NCBI RefSeq assembly: GCF_003355155.1
Contig: NZ_CP031320.1
Location: 5,323,367-5,387,366, forward strand
DNA from: Streptomyces armeniacus
Lineage (GTDB): Bacteria; Actinomycetota; Actinomycetes; Streptomycetales; Streptomycetaceae
DNA: 64,000 nucleotides
Direction: 5' to 3'
Made by a program: the position numbers and the translations under genes. Position 1 is the first letter of the stretch. Every line of letters starts with the position of its first letter. The notes below the pieces were generated by a model, which did not search any database, was not told where the DNA came from, and was given only the letters and a program-made list of their open reading frames with translations. Shown here piece by piece: positions 59,178-64,000 of this stretch.

Positions 59178-60419
59178 TCAGCCTTCGAACGTGCCGCTCT
59201 CGATCGGTACGTGCTTGCCGTTCTTCACCTCGTAGAGGGAGAGCTGCTTGTTCGTGGTGTCGCCGTACTTGTCGAAGCCGACCTGCCCGGTGACGCCGTC
59301 GAACGAGACCTTCTGCATGGCTTCGACGACCTGCCCGCGGGCGTCGTCCATGTCGTCGGGCAGCTTGCCGTCGTTCTTCTCGGCGACGGCCTTGACGGCC
59401 TCGATGATCGCCCAGGTGCTGTCGTACGAGTAGCCGCCGTAGGCCTCGTAGGCCTGGTCGTAGCCGGCTTCCTTGTAGTTCTTGATGAACGCCTTGGCGG
59501 TGTCCAGCGTCTCCAGCGGGGCGCCTACGGAGCTGGCGATGTCGCCTTCCGCGTTCTTCTTGGCGATCTTGATGTACTCGGCGCTGAAGAGGGCGTCGCC
59601 GCCGACCGTCGGGATCTTGGCGCCCGCGCGCTTGATCTGGGCGGCGAGCGGGGCGGCGGCCGGGTACTCGCCGCCGTAGTACACGAAGTCGGCCTTGGAG
59701 GCGGCGACCTTGGTGGCGACGGAGCCGAAGTCCTTGTCCTCGGGGTTGACGTGGTCGGTGCCCACGACGTTGCCGCCGAGCTTCTTGAACTCGTCGGCGA
59801 AGGTGCCCGCGAGGCCGGCGCCGTACGTCTTCTTGTCGTCGATGACGTAGACGTTCTTGAGCTTCTTCTTGTTGAACATGTACTGGGCGGCGAACGGGCC
59901 CTGTACGGCGTCGGTGGTGGAGGTGCGGAAGTACGTCTTGAACGGGCGTTCCTTCTTGCCCGACTGCCATTCGTTCCCCTGCGTGAGAGCGGGGTTCGTG
60001 TTGGCGGGCGAGACCTGGACCATGTCGGCGTTGCCGAAGACCTTCTGCATGGACTGGCCGACATCGGAGTTCAGCGGGCCGACGGCACCGATCATGGTGT
60101 CGTCGCCGGTGAATTCGGTGGCGTTCTGCTGGCCCGTGGACGCCTGGGCGGCATCGTCCTTGGCGACGAGCTTGAAGGTGATCCCGTCGACTTCCTTGTT
60201 CTTGTTCGCGGTCTTGACCGCGAGTTCGGCGGAGTTCTTGATGCCCTGGCCAAGTGCGGACAGGTCTCCGGTCAGCGGGGCGTCGAGCCCGATGGTGACG
60301 ACTTTGTTGTCGCCGCCGCTGCCGCCTCCGTTGTCGTCGTCGCGGGATCCGCAGGCGGACAACGCGAGTGCCCCCACGGTGACCCCGGTGGTGATGATGA
60401 GCAAGGATCGCTGACGCAC
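59178..60419 (-). CDS. livK: Branched-chain amino acid-binding lipoprotein LivK
   Basis: A 413-residue type I periplasmic-binding protein. The lipobox is LSAC at residues 20-23 after a basic start (MRQRSLLIITTGVTVGAL), so it is lipid-anchored outside the membrane. The mature domain begins KVVTIGLDAPLTGDLSALGQG and includes IGAVGPLNSD, a serine-rich ligand site region, and DFVYYGGEYPAAAPL. GTG 60419 follows AAAGGACTGATC. Its codon use is strongly biased to the most common codons, suggesting high expression. Confidence 0.95.
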   Translation of the reverse strand: MRQRSLLIITTGVTVGALALSACGSRDDDNGGGSGGDNKVVTIGLDAPLTGDLSALGQGIKNSAELAVKTANKNKEVDGITFKLVAKDDAAQASTGQQNATEFTGDDTMIGAVGPLNSDVGQSMQKVFGNADMVQVSPANTNPALTQGNEWQSGKKERPFKTYFRTSTTDAVQGPFAAQYMFNKKKLKNVYVIDDKKTYGAGLAGTFADEFKKLGGNVVGTDHVNPEDKDFGSVATKVAASKADFVYYGGEYPAAAPLAAQIKRAGAKIPTVGGDALFSAEYIKIAKKNAEGDIASSVGAPLETLDTAKAFIKNYKEAGYDQAYEAYGGYSYDSTWAIIEAVKAVAEKNDGKLPDDMDDARGQVVEAMQKVSFDGVTGQVGFDKYGDTTNKQLSLYEVKNGKHVPIESGTFEG

Positions 60420-60606
60420 GATCAGTCCTTTCCCCTGGCGCGGCGCACTACCGTAAGTGGGCCGAAAAGCCCGCCGGGCCGTACTGGGGTGGTACTGACC
60501 TGAGCTTGCAGTTCGCGCCCGGCGGCGCGGTGACTGGCCGTGACTCTATGGCTCAAGGCGGCGGTGCGGCAGTGGTCCAGACGAGGATGTGACTTTCTTG
60601 TTATGA

Positions 60607-60660
60607 CCCGGCCAATGCCGGGCAATGTTTAGCGGATCTTGCTTGTTTCCCTCGGGAAAC
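60607..60660. promoter_or_regulatory. Two dyads upstream of livK
   Basis: CCCGGC, CAAT, GCCGGG (60607-60622) and GTTTCCC, TC, GGGAAAC (60645-60660) are perfect inverted repeats in the 290-base gap between livK and the upstream gene on the same strand. The second resembles an operator more than a terminator; the first could do either. The stretch otherwise is noticeably less GC-rich (for example ttgttatgac near 60597-60606), as expected for a promoter. Confidence 0.5.
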
Positions 60661-60709
60661 GACCGTGTATCGGACAGCGAAACCGCAGTTCTGCTTAGCA
60701 GTGGGCGAC

Positions 60710-61303
60710 TCACTGTGCCGGGGTGAGTCCGCATAGCGTACGGAGTTGACGGCTCAGTCCACGGGCGTAGCGTTCGCCGAGGATCACGCTCAGCTTCTGT
60801 TCGGCACGCGAGTTACGGAGCGTGACATCGAGGTAGGGCATGCTCGCGTCGAGCGGCAGTCCCGTACACGAGGTGACGCGGGCCCGTACGGTCAGCTGCC
60901 GCGGCTTGGCGCTCGTCACGACGATCGGGGGCGGCGGGTCGAGCCGCAGGTCAATGCTGTGATAGCCGTGGCCGACGCGTTCCACCGTGACGGGTGAGGC
61001 GCTGGTCGTCGTGGCGCGCAGCGAGATCGTGAACGCGCGGTCGTCGGCCGCGTCCGAGGTGATCTTCCGGAGAGTGATCGAGGTGATCTGCGCGGGGTAG
61101 GGAACCGGTGGCGCCGGTTCCGGGTCGGGGCGCTGGCTGACCGCGTAGACGGAGCCGGCCGCGACGGCCGCCACCACCACCGTGCCGGCGGCGACGGCGT
61201 GCCGCAGCCGCCGGGGGAGCAGTGCCCAGCGCTCGGTCAGGCCGGGGGCGTCGTGGGCGGCCAGCACCTCGGGCTCGTGCTCGCGGCCCGGCGTGTCCCC
61301 CAT
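60710..61303 (-). CDS. Signal-anchored extracytoplasmic protein, function unknown
   Basis: A 197-residue protein with a cytoplasmic N-terminus of about 35 residues, a single membrane helix (AVAAGTVVVAAVAAGSVYAV, about 36-55) and an outer beta-rich domain of about 140 residues. Features of the domain are alternating strands (ITSITLRKI, AFTISLRATTTS, LTVRARVTSC) and two cysteines (SCTGLP and TLCGL) that may pair. It looks like an immunoglobulin-type fold. It lies upstream of livK on the same strand but 290 bases away, so co-transcription is uncertain. Confidence 0.75.
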   Translation of the reverse strand: MGDTPGREHEPEVLAAHDAPGLTERWALLPRRLRHAVAAGTVVVAAVAAGSVYAVSQRPDPEPAPPVPYPAQITSITLRKITSDAADDRAFTISLRATTTSASPVTVERVGHGYHSIDLRLDPPPPIVVTSAKPRQLTVRARVTSCTGLPLDASMPYLDVTLRNSRAEQKLSVILGERYARGLSRQLRTLCGLTPAQ

Positions 61304-61372
61304 GCAGGGGAAAGCTAGCGGGTGCCGGGGCCGGGTGCCAGGGCGCGGACGGCGTACGGGCTCGGCGTACGG

Positions 61373-61843
61373 TCAGTCCGCGGCGGGCGGTTCCGCGTCG
61401 CGCAGCATGCAGGTGAGGCGCGCGGTGCACACGCGCTTGCCGGACTCCTCCGTGATCACGACCTCGTACGTGCCGGTCGTCCGGCCCCGGTGCACCGGCG
61501 AGGCGACGCCGGTGACCATTCCGGACCGTACGGCCCTGTGGTGCGTGCAGTTGAGGTCCACGCCGACCGCCACCTTCCGCGGGCCGCCGTGCAGCATGGC
61601 GCCGACCGAGCCGAGGGTCTCGGCGAGCACGGCGGACGCGCCGCCGTGCAGCAGCCCGTACGGCTGGGTGTTGCCTTCGACGGGCAGCGTGCCGACGACG
61701 CGTTCCGGAGCGGCCTCGAGGACCCGCACGCCCATGCGTTCGCCGAGGTGCCCCGCGGAGAACAGCGCGACCAGGTCGACGCCCAGGCCGTTCCACTCGT
61801 CGAGGATCTCCGGCGGGAACTTCGTCGTGCCGTGCTCGCCCAT
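61373..61843 (-). CDS. PaaI-like hotdog-fold thioesterase
   Basis: A 156-residue hotdog protein. The conserved PaaI/YbgC-like active-site region is GLLHGGASAVLAETLGSVGA (about 63-82), where His-Gly-Gly and the downstream Glu/Asp position act on acyl-CoA thioesters; VGVDLNCTHHRAV and VTGVASPVHRGRTT are further landmarks. ATG 61843 follows GGAGCAGGCAGGG. Its acyl-CoA substrate is unknown. Confidence 0.88.
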   Translation of the reverse strand: MGEHGTTKFPPEILDEWNGLGVDLVALFSAGHLGERMGVRVLEAAPERVVGTLPVEGNTQPYGLLHGGASAVLAETLGSVGAMLHGGPRKVAVGVDLNCTHHRAVRSGMVTGVASPVHRGRTTGTYEVVITEESGKRVCTARLTCMLRDAEPPAAD

Positions 61844-62022
61844 GCCCTGCCTGCTCCGATCACCCTCGGCCGGACCGTTGTCCTGTTGTCCTGGCACCGT
61901 TTGCGACAGTCCTATCAGAGGGCGACCGGGCCCCCGGCCTGCGGGTCGCCGTACGGGGCCGGGCCGTGCGTACCGCTCAGACTGCGCGTACCGTTCGGGC
62001 CGTTCGGACCGCCCGTACCCGC

Positions 62023-64000
<1,978 letters not shown>

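Overview
The window is very high in GC, with the strong third-position GC bias, GTG starts and 4-base GTGA gene overlaps of a Streptomyces-type actinomycete. It looks chromosomal: pyruvate kinase, a PdtaR-type ANTAR regulator, a tRNA and a complete branched-chain amino acid (liv) transporter are typical core genes. I see no insertion sequence, prophage, CRISPR array or rRNA. Both ends of the window cut genes (a sugar-binding protein on the left, a molybdopterin oxidoreductase on the right).

Layout. 1-5087: sugar ABC importer (binding protein, two permeases), GH4 phospho-glycosidase and BadF-type sugar kinase in one tight operon. 5138-7120: secreted serine hydrolase and a small membrane protein on the minus strand. 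7444-18769: an enlarged GlnX-GlnH-PknG signalling locus, consisting of a four-helix membrane protein, an amino-acid-binding protein, a coiled-coil protein, a PknG kinase, a PP2C phosphatase, a VWA protein and an FHA protein. Two more Ser/Thr kinases, a GNAT acetyltransferase and a tandem-YCII protein follow (18750-22539). 22475-26281: MFS exporter divergent from a LysR regulator, then a secreted GH64 beta-1,3-glucanase under a LacI-type palindrome. 26390-33537: small-metabolism and accessory genes (NmrA-like reductase, DinB, two PPOX proteins of which one is fused to a membrane domain, a threonine synthase-like enzyme, a secreted C39-like cell-wall protein and a GAF-LuxR regulator). 33582-39319: zinc metallopeptidase-like protein, large secreted GH101 mucin-type glycosidase, AraC regulator, small secreted protein. 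39470-44460: AfsR/SARP-type regulator, SDR enzyme, chorismate mutase. 44555-50109: pyruvate kinase, then a SIMPL protein coupled to desA/desB-like siderophore genes below an iron box. 50295-52832: aminopeptidase N. 52937-53825: an HTH-LAGLIDADG protein directly downstream of an unusual class I tRNA with a CAA anticodon. 53919-60419: PdtaR-like regulator and livKHMGF. 60710-64000: anchored protein, hotdog thioesterase, YdeP/FdhF-like oxidoreductase.

How they work together. The strongest functional unit is 7444-18769. In mycobacteria GlnH and GlnX are linked to PknG in sensing amino acids and PknG acts on an FHA protein. Here a phosphatase and an FHA protein are encoded in the same gene string, so sensor, kinase, phosphatase and possible phospho-reader could form one closed circuit. 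The other items most worth a second look are the tRNA/LAGLIDADG pair, the desAB pair that lacks desCD, and the membrane-PPOX fusion. Gene functions come from motif recognition by eye; nothing was searched against a database.
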